DNA from: Clostridioides sp. ES-S-0054-01
GTDB lineage: Bacteria; Bacillota; Clostridia; Peptostreptococcales; Peptostreptococcaceae
Direction of reading: 5' to 3'
NCBI GenBank assembly: GCA_021561035.1
Contig: CP067346.1
Coordinates: 3,861,359-3,925,358 of the forward strand
DNA length: 64,000 nucleotides
Part shown: positions 56,022 to 64,000 of the stretch, piece by piece
Layout: each line of letters starts with the position of its first letter
Position numbering within the stretch: position 1 is the stretch's first letter
Translations under genes and position numbers: made by a program
The notes under the pieces: model-generated
Databases searched by the model: none
What the model was told of the DNA's origin: nothing
What the model saw: the letters and a program-made list of their open reading frames with translations, nothing else

Positions 56022-56807
56022 CTATTTTTTAGGGATTTTTACAACAACCTCCATATAATCTCCCTTATCTATTTCATTATACTTAGCATCAATTCCTGTA
56101 TTTGATATAGCATCAAAGGCCTGCTTTATAGTATTTATGTAAATTCTTATACTCATAGCACCCTTTATATTCTGTTTTTTATCAGGCTCTTCTTGAACTT
56201 TAGCTTCTTCTAATATATCTTGTATCAATTTTTCTGTTTTTTTAACAGTCAATTCATTTTTTATAACTTTGTCCAGTACACTTTGCATTAAATCTTCACT
56301 TGGTAGTTTAAGAAATGCTCTAGCATGCCTTTCTGTTAAATTATTCTCTATCAGCTTCATTTTTATATCGTTTGGAAGCTTTAATATTCTAAGCTTATTT
56401 GCTACAGTAGATTGATTTTTGCCCAATTTTTCCGCTAATTGCTGTTGAGTAAAAGCATGTTCTTTTATTAAGTTTTCATAACCGATTGCTTCTTCAATGA
56501 AATTTAAGTCTTCTCGTTGCAAATTTTCTAATAACGCTAGAACAGCAGAAGATTCATCGTTCATATTATTTATAATTGCTGGTATAGTTTTAAGCTCTGC
56601 TAATTTAGCTGCTCTTAATCTTCTTTCTCCTGCAATTAGCTCATATTTTCCACCTTTTGCTCTAACTGTTATAGGTTGAATTATACCATATACCTTTATA
56701 GAATTGCTCAATTCCTCCAATGAAACTTGTGAAAATATTTTTCTTGGTTGATATGGATTTGGAACTACATCTTCTATAGGTATCTCCATAACTCTTTTAT
56801 CTTCCAT
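56022..56807 (-). CDS. noc: Nucleoid occlusion protein Noc (ParB family)
   Basis: The 261-residue ParB paralogue has the same N-terminal box (VVPNPYQPRKIF, IAGERRLRAAKLA, ENLQREDLN) and an HTH (FTQQQLAEKLGKNQSTVAN), but it lies next to rsmG as noc does in Bacillus. It binds sites across the chromosome and blocks FtsZ assembly over DNA. AGAGGTATG precedes the start. Because Noc and ParB are close paralogues, naming relies on position. Confidence 0.85.
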   Translation of the reverse strand: MEDKRVMEIPIEDVVPNPYQPRKIFSQVSLEELSNSIKVYGIIQPITVRAKGGKYELIAGERRLRAAKLAELKTIPAIINNMNDESSAVLALLENLQREDLNFIEEAIGYENLIKEHAFTQQQLAEKLGKNQSTVANKLRILKLPNDIKMKLIENNLTERHARAFLKLPSEDLMQSVLDKVIKNELTVKKTEKLIQDILEEAKVQEEPDKKQNIKGAMSIRIYINTIKQAFDAISNTGIDAKYNEIDKGDYMEVVVKIPKK

Positions 56808-56912
56808 AACATACCTCTCTTATTTTAGATATAAATTATTTTTGTTCTCTATATGTACATACAAATTTATTTCTGCATCTACTTTAATAATTCCTTTATT
56901 TTTGTTTTTTTT

Positions 56913-56956
56913 GAGGTAGACTTAATTATTTCCTGAGAAATAATTAAGCTTACCTC
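56913..56956. promoter_or_regulatory. Long palindrome between rsmG and noc, Noc-site-like
   Basis: Perfect 12-bp arms 56921-56932 and 56937-56948 around CTGA are extended by GAGGTA/TACCTC outer arms. The centre ATTTCCTGAGAAAT differs at two of 14 positions from the Bacillus Noc site ATTTCCCGGGAAAT. There is no minus-strand T-run, so it is a poor terminator for rsmG. It lies about 110 bp upstream of noc. Confidence 0.5.
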
Positions 56957-56970
56957 TAATAATTTTTCAA

Positions 56971-57699
56971 TTACTTAATAGGATTTTTAGCCGGTTTACC
57001 AGCTTTTCTAGGGTACTTAACTGGTGTTTCCTTTATTTTTTTAAAAACTAATATATTATGATTTAAATCTATCTCTGGTAATTCTACATCTATTTTTTCA
57101 ATAAACTCCAATCCTAAAACGTCAATAGCTTTTTGTGATTCTTCTAATTCTAAATTAGCATTTGGACCTTTCAAACAAATAAAATATCCTCCAACTTTTA
57201 CAAATGGTACACAAAATTCCATAAGAATTGGTAATCCAGCAACAGCTCTTGCTGTAGCAACATCATACTTTTCTCTATAGTTTTCATTTTTACCAAAATC
57301 TTCAGCTCTTCCATGTATAAATGTGATATTATCTAACTCTAATTCTCTACTGACTTCCTCTAAAAAGTTTATTCTTTTATTTAAAGAATCCAACAAAGTA
57401 AGTTCTAAACTATCCATACATATTCTCAATGGTATTCCAGGAAAACCAGCACCTGTACCAACATCTATTATAGATATACCATTTTTTATATACCCATTTT
57501 TTACAGCTGAAATAGAATCTAAAAAATGCTTTATATATACTTCTTTTTCATCCTCTATTCCAGTAAGATTCATCTTTTTATTCCAGTCAACTAATATCTC
57601 TCTATAGATTTTAAATTTTTCTAGCATACTATCATTCGTATCTATATTAAAACTTTCAATTCCATTTTTCAGAAGTTCTATATTATTCACTTTTTCCAC
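56971..57699 (-). CDS. rsmG: 16S rRNA (guanine-527-N7)-methyltransferase RsmG
   Basis: The 242-residue SAM methyltransferase has [24 protein letters not shown] (SAM loop), [12 protein letters not shown] and a basic C-terminal tail. It methylates G527 of 16S rRNA. Its first 17 nt overlap the end of mnmG. Confidence 0.95.
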   Translation of the reverse strand: MEKVNNIELLKNGIESFNIDTNDSMLEKFKIYREILVDWNKKMNLTGIEDEKEVYIKHFLDSISAVKNGYIKNGISIIDVGTGAGFPGIPLRICMDSLELTLLDSLNKRINFLEEVSRELELDNITFIHGRAEDFGKNENYREKYDVATARAVAGLPILMEFCVPFVKVGGYFICLKGPNANLELEESQKAIDVLGLEFIEKIDVELPEIDLNHNILVFKKIKETPVKYPRKAGKPAKNPIK

Positions 57700-59578
57700 C
57701 TCTGGTTCTTCTGGCTTGCTCTAGGTATACAAGCAAAACTGATATATCAGCTGGGGAAACACCAGATATACGAGATGCTTGACCTATTGAAATAGGTTTT
57801 ATATCGTCCAATTTCTGTCTAGCCTCTAATCTAAGACCTTCTATAGATGAATAATTTATTTTCTCGTCCAGCTTTTTATTCTCAAGTTTTTTAAATTGGT
57901 CTATTTGTTTCAATTGTTTTTCTATATAACCTTCATATTTAGTTATTATTACACATTGCTCTTTAACTTCTCTTGAAACATCTTCACCAGCACCTTTTCC
58001 TAATTCTTCAAGCAATTCGTAAGTAACCTCTGGTCTCTTTAAAAATTCATATAGAGATATTCCAACCTTTATTGGGGTTGCTCCCTTTTCTTCTAGCAGA
58101 CTATTTACTTCTTTTGGTGTAACTCTTTCATTTTTTAATCTTTCAAATTCTTTCTCTACAGCAGCCTTTTTATTTATGAATCTTTCATATCTATCTTTTT
58201 TAACTAACCCTATATCATAACCTTTTTGAGTTAATCTCATATCTGCATTATCTTGTCTTAAATATAGTCGATATTCTGCTCTTGATGTCATCATTCTGTA
58301 AGGTTCGTTAGTCCCTTTAGTAACAAGGTCATCTAATAAAACACCTATATATGCTTCTGAACGGTCTAATACAAAAGGCTCTTTTCCTTCTATCTTTCTA
58401 ACTGCATTTATACCAGCCATAAGCCCTTGAGCTGCTGCTTCTTCATATCCAGAAGTCCCATTAAACTGTCCTGCACTAAATAAATTCTCAACTCCCTTTA
58501 TTTCCAAGCTTATTTTTAGTTGTGTTGGGTCAACACAATCATATTCAATAGCATATGCAGGTCTCATTATCTTACAATTTTCAAGCCCTTTTATAGTTTT
58601 GTACATATCTAATTGAACTTCAAAAGGTAAACTAGTTGAAATTCCTTGTATATACATTTCCTTAGTATTTAACCCTTCTGGTTCTATAAATAATTGATGT
58701 GATGTTTTATCACTAAATCTTACTACTTTATCTTCTATAGAAGGACAATATCTTGGGCCAGTGCTCTCTATCACTCCACTATACATAGCAGACCTTTTTA
58801 AATTATCCATTATAACTTTTTGAGTATCTTCTGTAGTTCTTGTTAAATAACAAGGCTCTTGCTCTTTCTCTATATTTTCATTCATAAATGAGAAAGGAGT
58901 TACTTTTTCATCTCCTTCTTGTAAAGACATTACAGAGAAGTCTATACTATCTCTATGAACTCTTGCTGGAGTTCCTGTCTTAAATCTTCTCATTCTAAGA
59001 CCAAGCTCAACTAAGCTATCTGTAAGGTATTTTGCATATCCCAATGCATTAGGCCCTTCATAAAATGAGACCTCACCCATGTATATTTTTGAATTCAGAT
59101 AAACTCCAGTAGCCAATATTACAGCTTTAGATTTAAATGAACATCCTAGTTTAGTTCCAACTCCTATTACAACATTTCCTTCATGCAGTATTTCTACAAC
59201 TTCATCCATAGCTATATCAAGATTTGGTTCATCTTCTAATGTTTTTTTCATTTCTTCATGATATTTAAATTTATCTGCTTGTGCTCTTAAAGAGTGAACT
59301 GCTGGACCTTTGGCAGTATTTAACATTCTACTTTGTATATATGTCTTGTCTATATTCAATCCCATTTGACCACCTAAGGCGTCTATCTCTTTAACTAATT
59401 GACCTTTACCAGTTCCACCAATAGATGGATTGCAAGGCATTAATGCTATAGAATCCAAAGACATTGTTATTATCAAAGTTTTATATCCCATTCTTGCAGT
59501 AGCCAAAGCAGCTTCACATCCAGCATGTCCTGCTCCGACCACTATCACATCATATTTTCCTGCTTCAAACTTTATCAT
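57683..59578 (-). CDS. mnmG: tRNA uridine-34 modification enzyme MnmG (GidA)
   Basis: The 631-residue FAD protein opens [18 protein letters not shown], with [34 protein letters not shown] and the C-terminal [16 protein letters not shown]. With MnmE it makes 5-carboxymethylaminomethyl groups at wobble uridine 34. GAAAGGAATT precedes the start. Confidence 0.96.
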   Translation of the reverse strand: MIKFEAGKYDVIVVGAGHAGCEAALATARMGYKTLIITMSLDSIALMPCNPSIGGTGKGQLVKEIDALGGQMGLNIDKTYIQSRMLNTAKGPAVHSLRAQADKFKYHEEMKKTLEDEPNLDIAMDEVVEILHEGNVVIGVGTKLGCSFKSKAVILATGVYLNSKIYMGEVSFYEGPNALGYAKYLTDSLVELGLRMRRFKTGTPARVHRDSIDFSVMSLQEGDEKVTPFSFMNENIEKEQEPCYLTRTTEDTQKVIMDNLKRSAMYSGVIESTGPRYCPSIEDKVVRFSDKTSHQLFIEPEGLNTKEMYIQGISTSLPFEVQLDMYKTIKGLENCKIMRPAYAIEYDCVDPTQLKISLEIKGVENLFSAGQFNGTSGYEEAAAQGLMAGINAVRKIEGKEPFVLDRSEAYIGVLLDDLVTKGTNEPYRMMTSRAEYRLYLRQDNADMRLTQKGYDIGLVKKDRYERFINKKAAVEKEFERLKNERVTPKEVNSLLEEKGATPIKVGISLYEFLKRPEVTYELLEELGKGAGEDVSREVKEQCVIITKYEGYIEKQLKQIDQFKKLENKKLDEKINYSSIEGLRLEARQKLDDIKPISIGQASRISGVSPADISVLLVYLEQARRTRGGKSE

Positions 59579-59605
59579 TTATAATTCCTTTCTTTTTAAA
59601 ATTAA

Positions 59606-59621
59606 TGTTTCATGAGAAACA
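59606..59621. promoter_or_regulatory. parS-like palindrome between mnmE and mnmG
   Basis: TGTTTCATGAGAAACA matches the parS consensus TGTTTCACGTGAAACA at 14 of 16 positions, with both outer half-sites TGTTTCA and GAAACA intact. It lies 28 bp upstream of mnmG and a few kb from parB, close to the origin as expected for parS. Confidence 0.5.
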
Positions 59622-59672
59622 CTGTGAATTTTTTTAAATCTCTATAATAAAAAACAAATTTACTTTTTTACA

Positions 59673-61061
59673 TTACTTACCAATACAGAAGTTGTGGAAT
59701 ATATTATCTAGTAAATCCTCTGTTACTGTATCACCATTAATATATCCAAGATAGTCCCATATATTTTTTAAATCAACTTCTACAAAGTCAAATGGCATAC
59801 TTTGTTCCAAAGCAATTAAAGCATCTGTTGCAGATTTATATGCTTTACTAAGTGCATCTTTATGTCTTGAATTTGTTACTACTAAACTAGAATTATTTTT
59901 AATACTGCCTTTATATACCATAGACTCTATTTTATCTTGTAATTCTTCTATTCCTTCTTGCTGTAAAGCTGATATTTTTATTATACTATTATTTTCTACA
60001 TATTTAAGTATTTTTTCTTCTTCAATCTCCTGTTTCAAATCACTCTTATTTAACAGCACTATTGTTTGTTTATTCTTAAGCTTTTCTAATATCTCTATAT
60101 CTTCTTCTGACAACTTTCTAGATGAATCTAAAACCATTATAATCAAATCTGCACTAGTAAATGATTCTTTAGACTTTTCAACACCTATTTTTTCAACGAT
60201 ATCGTCAGTATCTCTTATACCTGCTGTATCAACAATTTTTAAAGGTATACCTTTTATATTTACAAACTCTTCTATAACATCTCTAGTAGTTCCTGGTATA
60301 TCAGTAACTATTGCTCTATTCTCTCCTAAAATAGAGTTAAGCAGTGAAGATTTACCTACATTTGGTTTCCCAACAATTACTGTCTTTAAACCTTCTCTAA
60401 GTATTTTTCCACTTTCAGCTGTATCATATAATTTTTTAATTTCTTTTTTAAGTTCATCAGTTTTTTCTTTAAGAGTTTGATACGTTATATGTTCAATATC
60501 TTCCTCAGGATAATCTATAGCAACTTCTACATGAGCTAATATCTCAGTGACTTTATCTCTCAATTCTCTTATCTTTTTTGATAAAGACCCCTCTAATTGA
60601 TTTTGAGCAACTTCATGAGCTATGTCAGTTTTGGCTTTTATAACATCAATCACAGCCTCTGCTTGAGATAAATCTATTCTTCCATTTAAAAATGCTCTTT
60701 TAGTGAACTCACCAGCCTCTGCTAGCCTAACATCTTTTGATAATATTAGTTCTAAGATTTTCTTCACTGAAATAAATCCACCATGACAATTGATTTCTAT
60801 AACGTCTTCTCCTGTATATGAGTTTGGACCTTTCATATATGCCAATAAAACTTCATCAATTATATTCTCATCATCTACTATATTTCCATATATTAATGTT
60901 CTCTTATTGTATTCTTCAATACTCTTTCCTGATATAGACTTAAAGATTTCTTCTGCAACCTTCAAAGCTTTTTCTCCACTTATTCTAAGTATACCTATAC
61001 CACCTTCTCCAGGTGCTGTAGCTATTGCTGCAATTGTATCATCTATAAACAAATTTATCAC
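59673..61061 (-). CDS. mnmE: tRNA modification GTPase MnmE (TrmE)
   Basis: The 462-residue protein has an N-terminal folate-binding domain (DTIAAIATAPGEGGIGILRISG), a helical domain, an inserted G domain (GKPNVGKSSLLNS, DIPGTTRD, DTAGIRD, NKSD) and the C-terminal zinc-binding FCIGK. It is the partner of MnmG. Confidence 0.96.
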   Translation of the reverse strand: MINLFIDDTIAAIATAPGEGGIGILRISGEKALKVAEEIFKSISGKSIEEYNKRTLIYGNIVDDENIIDEVLLAYMKGPNSYTGEDVIEINCHGGFISVKKILELILSKDVRLAEAGEFTKRAFLNGRIDLSQAEAVIDVIKAKTDIAHEVAQNQLEGSLSKKIRELRDKVTEILAHVEVAIDYPEEDIEHITYQTLKEKTDELKKEIKKLYDTAESGKILREGLKTVIVGKPNVGKSSLLNSILGENRAIVTDIPGTTRDVIEEFVNIKGIPLKIVDTAGIRDTDDIVEKIGVEKSKESFTSADLIIMVLDSSRKLSEEDIEILEKLKNKQTIVLLNKSDLKQEIEEEKILKYVENNSIIKISALQQEGIEELQDKIESMVYKGSIKNNSSLVVTNSRHKDALSKAYKSATDALIALEQSMPFDFVEVDLKNIWDYLGYINGDTVTEDLLDNIFHNFCIGK

Positions 61062-61135
61062 CTCTTAATTTATAATTTTTTACATATAGGTTTATATTTA
61101 ACCAATCATAATAATTTAATAAGATTAAAAAATAA

Positions 61136-61158
61136 AACCCCCTAATGTTTAGGAGGTT
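61136..61158 (-). terminator. Terminator between jag and mnmE
   Basis: Arms 61136-61145 and 61149-61158 pair with one wobble around a 3-nt loop, and the minus strand continues TTTTATTTTTT. It closes the rpmH-to-jag operon. Confidence 0.8.
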
Positions 61159-61162
61159 GATT

Positions 61163-61792
61163 TTATCTTTTACACTCAATTACTAATCTTCTATATGGAT
61201 CAGTTCCTTCACTATATGTAATTACATACTTGTCGTTTTGAAGAGCTGAATGTATTATTCTTCTCTCATACGGATTCATATAATCTAATTTTTTAGTTTT
61301 TCTTGTTTTCGCTACTTCTCTAGCAACTTTATTAGCATATCTTATTAAAGATTCTTCTCGTTTTGACCTATAGTTTTCTATATCTACAAGTACTCTTGTA
61401 TGAGAATCTTTATTTATTTTATTAAGAGCTAATCCAGTCAAAAATTGAATAGAATCTAAAGTTTCCCCTCTTCTACCAATTAAACTTGCAGCTTCTTTGC
61501 CTTCAATATCAACCATGATTAAATTATCTTTTTGAGATACATTGACTTTGGCATCAATATTTGCATTTTTCAACATTACCTCTATAAAATTTTTAGCTAC
61601 ATCTAATTCCCTCTCGATAACAAAAATTTCATAAGTGCCATCTTTAGCACCTATAAAACCTAAAAATCCTTTGCTTGGATTTTCAAGTATTTCTACTTCT
61701 ATATCCTCTGCTTTTAAATTTAACTCTGCTATAGCTTTACTTATAGCTTCTTCCTTACTTTTACTTTTTATTAATTTTAGGCTTTTTCTCAT
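61163..61792 (-). CDS. jag: RNA-binding protein Jag/KhpB
   Basis: The 209-residue protein has an N-terminal Jag domain (SKEEAISKAIAELNL, LGFIGAKDG), a KH domain with LIGRRGETLDSIQFL and an R3H domain (NPYERRIIHSAL, RRLVIE). Its start lies inside the end of yidC (32-nt overlap) behind AAGGAGGAAAAAG. It binds RNA and is linked to cell-division control in Firmicutes. Confidence 0.94.
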   Translation of the reverse strand: MRKSLKLIKSKSKEEAISKAIAELNLKAEDIEVEILENPSKGFLGFIGAKDGTYEIFVIERELDVAKNFIEVMLKNANIDAKVNVSQKDNLIMVDIEGKEAASLIGRRGETLDSIQFLTGLALNKINKDSHTRVLVDIENYRSKREESLIRYANKVAREVAKTRKTKKLDYMNPYERRIIHSALQNDKYVITYSEGTDPYRRLVIECKR

Positions 61793-62468
61793 TAACTTTT
61801 TCCTCCTTAGAGTTAGCAGCCAGCTTAGCTTTTAAAGGATTCATTATTAAGTAATATTGAGCTATTGAGAATAAGTTACTTACTGTCCAGTACAATGTAA
61901 GTCCAGCTGGGAATATAAATCCCCAATAGAAAGACATACCTGCCATTACATATGTCATTACTTTCATAGAGCCCTGTAATTGATCTTTTGGAGTCATTAC
62001 TTTTTGCATAACATATGCACTTGCTCCTGAAAATACTGCTAATATATAATCTGGTGCTGTTAAGCTTTTTATCCATAAAAACCCATTGTCAGCTGCTAAA
62101 AATGCAGCTTGATTTGCAAAAACGCCATGAGCAACTGGTTCTCTCAAAACGCTAAATAATCCTATTAATATAGGAAACTGTATTAATAAAGGTAAACAAC
62201 CAGATAGTGGATTAATTTTAGCTTCTCCATATAACTTAACAATTTCTTCATTTTGTTTTTCTGGCTTATTTTTATATTTTTCTTGTATCTCTTTTATACG
62301 AGGTTGTATATCTTGCATTGCCTTTGTTGACTTAGTCTGCTTAACTGTTAATGGTAATAAAATAATCTTTACAAGTATAGTAAAAAGTATTATAGAAATA
62401 CCATAATGGTTAACAAATTCAAATATTACCTTAAGAATTAATCCTAAGAAATTTCCTATTATATTCAA
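61761..62468 (-). CDS. yidC: Membrane protein insertase YidC
   Basis: The 235-residue Oxa1-type insertase has about five membrane segments, including IILFTILVKIILLPLTVKQ, CLPLLIQFPILIGLF and the late LTLYWTVSNLFSIAQYYL. A basic C-terminal tail follows. No lipobox is evident. It inserts proteins with or without SecYEG and is in the conserved rpmH-rnpA-yidD-yidC-jag order. Confidence 0.94.
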   Translation of the reverse strand: MNIIGNFLGLILKVIFEFVNHYGISIILFTILVKIILLPLTVKQTKSTKAMQDIQPRIKEIQEKYKNKPEKQNEEIVKLYGEAKINPLSGCLPLLIQFPILIGLFSVLREPVAHGVFANQAAFLAADNGFLWIKSLTAPDYILAVFSGASAYVMQKVMTPKDQLQGSMKVMTYVMAGMSFYWGFIFPAGLTLYWTVSNLFSIAQYYLIMNPLKAKLAANSKEEKVNEKKPKINKK

Positions 62469-62499
62469 TTTTTTTATACCTCCTAATAGTTACTCTCTT

Positions 62500-62757
62500 T
62501 TATTTTAGAGGGTCGTAACCTCCTGGATGAAAAGGATGACATTTTAAAAGTCTTCTTATTGTTAAATACATACCTTTTATAAATCCATATTTCTTAAACG
62601 CCTCTATTGAATATTGTGAGCAAGTTGGATAAAATCTACAGGTAGGTCCCTTTAAGGGAGATATATACTTTTGATAAAATCTCACTAAATAAATACATAA
62701 ATTCGATAAATACTTACTTATTTCCTTTAATATATAAATTATTTTATTCAAAGTCAT
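62500..62757 (-). CDS. yidD: Membrane insertion efficiency factor YidD
   Basis: The 85-residue protein has the family core [18 protein letters not shown] and [11 protein letters not shown], with three conserved cysteines and an amphipathic N-terminus. It assists YidC. Confidence 0.94.
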   Translation of the reverse strand: MTLNKIIYILKEISKYLSNLCIYLVRFYQKYISPLKGPTCRFYPTCSQYSIEAFKKYGFIKGMYLTIRRLLKCHPFHPGGYDPLK

Positions 62758-62782
62758 TAACCTCCATATTTATAGCGTACAA

Positions 62783-63127
62783 TTAAATAGAAATATCCGT
62801 TCTTTTAACTAAATTTTTTATAGACTTGTCTATAACTTTAAAAGTAGCATCCTTACTAGATACTCTTGCTATAAATACTATATCATATCCAGGCTTAATT
62901 TTTTCATCAATATTTAATCTATAGGCCTCTTTTATTAGTCTTCTTACTCTATTTCTAGTGATGGCTTTTCCTACTTTTTTTGAAACAGAAATGCCTACTC
63001 TACTATAATCTGATTTATTTTTAAGTATATATATTACTAAATATTTATTTGCAAAAGATTTGCCGTGTTTATATACTTTTCTAAAATCAGAGTCTTTTTT
63101 CAACCCTTTAGTCCTATTAAAGTCCAT
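62783..63127 (-). CDS. rnpA: Ribonuclease P protein component
   Basis: The 114-residue basic protein has LKKDSDFRKVYKHGKSF and the RNA-binding RNR motif VGKAITRNRVRRLIKEAYR. With the RNase P RNA it matures tRNA 5' ends. GGAGGTTAACT precedes the start. Confidence 0.96.
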   Translation of the reverse strand: MDFNRTKGLKKDSDFRKVYKHGKSFANKYLVIYILKNKSDYSRVGISVSKKVGKAITRNRVRRLIKEAYRLNIDEKIKPGYDIVFIARVSSKDATFKVIDKSIKNLVKRTDISI

Positions 63128-63169
63128 AGTTAACCTCCATAAACACAGCTATGAATTGTAATTATTTAC

Positions 63170-63202
63170 ACAAAAAGGCCACCTTTGCAGCGGCCCTTTT
63201 GT
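63170..63202 (-). terminator. Attenuator-like hairpin between rpmH and rnpA
   Basis: Arms 63170-63180 and 63192-63202 pair in RNA with one wobble around an 11-nt loop, followed by a T-run on the minus strand. It probably lowers read-through from the highly expressed rpmH into rnpA. Confidence 0.7.
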
Positions 63203-63204
63203 AA

Positions 63205-63342
63205 TTAATGAGTTAATCTATTTCTTCCTTTAGCTCTTCTTCTCTTTAACACGTTTCTTCCGTTAGACGTCTTCATTCTTTTTCTGAAACCATGTTCTTT
63301 ACTTCTTTGTCTCTTTTTTGGTTGATAAGTTCTTTTACTCAT
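63205..63342 (-). CDS. rpmH: 50S ribosomal protein L34
   Basis: The 45-codon gene reads [20 protein letters not shown] at the start and has [16 protein letters not shown] at the end, the exact L34 pattern. It has AAGGCGG just before the ATG and a consensus promoter about 85 bp upstream. It is the first gene of the minus-strand operon that faces away from oriC. Confidence 0.97.
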   Translation of the reverse strand: MSKRTYQPKKRQRSKEHGFRKRMKTSNGRNVLKRRRAKGRNRLTH

Positions 63343-63422
63343 TATTTTGCACCGCCTTTCAGATTTTATTTTCCGTTTATAAAAATAATAACTTTACCCT
63401 CAAAGTAAACATAACACATATA

Positions 63423-63451
63423 ATTATAAATACTTTTACTACTGTTGTCAA
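63423..63451 (-). promoter_or_regulatory. Consensus sigma-A promoter of rpmH
   Basis: On the minus strand TTGACA (63451-63446) and TATAAT (63428-63423) are exact consensus hexamers with a 17-bp spacer. Confidence 0.9.
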
Positions 63452-63604
63452 CGAGTTTTTGGGACGCTTATATCACAAAATCTACCATATATATATTATG
63501 TATTTTTTTTATTGAAAATACTAGTAAAAATCTATTTAATTTTATTCTAAATTATTTTTTTCAATTATATACACAAATAAAGTAATTTTAACATGTTTAT
63601 ATTT

Positions 63605-63970
63605 TTATCAACAATTAGTTAATATTGTGGATAAATTAGTTATAAATCATTGAAGTTTGACATATATTTTGATATTATAAATATACTTGTTGATAATGTG
63701 CATAAATATTATCAACTTATTAGAAATTATTCACAGCTTGTGGATAGTTTTGTGTATAACTTTTAAGATTACTGACAATACTCTAGTTATAATCACCATT
63801 TATTGTATGTTTATGTTATTTATAACTTTATCTACATATTGTTTATATCTTTTCATATTTTTTTAATAATTTATACTATTATTAATTTATCAACACCATT
63901 ATCCATAAATTTAGTTATTCTGTAAAATTTATATATATTTTTGCTTTTCTGTTAATAACTTTGTGGAAAA
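63605..63970. other. Origin region (rpmH-dnaA intergenic part of oriC) with DnaA boxes
   Basis: An exact box TGTGGATAA lies at 63626-63634. Variants lie at 63605-63613, 63688-63696, 63697-63705, 63727-63735 (TTATTCACA), 63739-63747 (TGTGGATAG), 63751-63759, 63828-63836 (TTATCTACA), 63887-63895, 63899-63907 (TTATCCATA) and 63962-63970. The sequence is very AT-rich between them. This matches the upstream half of a bipartite Firmicute origin. Confidence 0.88.
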
Positions 63971-63985
63971 TATTAATTATTCTGT

Positions 63986-64000
63986 TCGGAGGTTTATATT
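63986..64000 (+). promoter_or_regulatory. Ribosome binding site for a gene starting past the edge (dnaA)
   Basis: CGGAGG at 63987-63992 is followed by 8 bases to the window end, so a start codon should be the next bases. The position after the DnaA boxes and opposite rpmH identifies the gene as dnaA by conserved order; the gene itself is not in view. Confidence 0.7.

Noticed and set aside
56913..56956. Palindrome as a simple rsmG terminator
   Set aside because: The minus strand after the stem is A-rich, not T-rich, so an intrinsic terminator for rsmG is unlikely.

Overview
The window is AT-rich Firmicute DNA that I recognise as the end of a Clostridioides difficile chromosome, just left of dnaA. 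The evidence is gene content and order. The last 20 kb carries dnaB, rplI, gdpP, rpsR-ssb-rpsF, yedF, rstA, parB/parA, noc, rsmG, mnmG, mnmE, jag, yidC, yidD, rnpA and rpmH. It then ends in a DnaA-box-rich region and a ribosome binding site whose start codon (presumably dnaA) lies just past the edge. Identification is by recognition of protein families; no database was searched. Most genes lie on the minus strand.

Layout. 1-3400: edge of a pentapeptide-repeat protein gene, then a decayed two-gene bacteriocin-type ABC transporter. 3.7-6.2 kb: a PAS/GGDEF/GAF diguanylate cyclase. 7-10.5 kb: a LysR regulator divergent from an M20 amidohydrolase and an MFS carrier. 10.7-16.7 kb: an ascorbate-type PTS operon with a PRD/EIIA regulator, a SIS isomerase and two pyruvate-type aldolases. 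17-19 kb: a CPBP protease and a MerR regulator. 19.2-24.4 kb: a five-gene operon of poorly known families (beta-propeller, iron-sulfur-like flavoprotein, two small membrane proteins, ferredoxin-fold protein) divergent from a LysR gene. 24.5-33 kb: an amino-sugar-acid catabolic cluster (KdgK, DgaF, DgaE, metallohydrolase, MupG-like glycosidase, lactose/cellobiose-type PTS, GntR) with shared operators. 33-36.7 kb: gene relics, rlmH, a YycJ-type hydrolase and an M1 peptidase lipoprotein. 36.8-39 kb: DnaD-like and DnaC/DnaI-like loaders on the plus strand. 39.3-39.6 kb: four tRNA genes. 40-64 kb: purA and the core replication, translation and segregation block listed above.

How the genes work together. 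Three separate carbohydrate or acid import and breakdown modules sit beside their own regulators, and all would feed pyruvate and triose phosphate. The right third is the conserved origin-proximal block: replication initiation (DnaD, DnaC, DnaB, oriC), segregation and nucleoid occlusion (ParA, ParB, Noc), tRNA and rRNA modification (MnmE, MnmG, RsmG, RlmH), membrane insertion (YidC, Jag, YidD) and RNase P protein. rstA, the sporulation/toxin regulator, sits inside this block.

The observations I rate highest are: a dense cluster of DnaA boxes between dnaB and a small unknown gene, well away from oriC; a second, decayed copy of the 3' end of rlmH enclosing a hydrolase relic; the uncharacterised LysR-linked flavoprotein/propeller operon; and the amino-sugar-acid cluster with four related palindromic operators.
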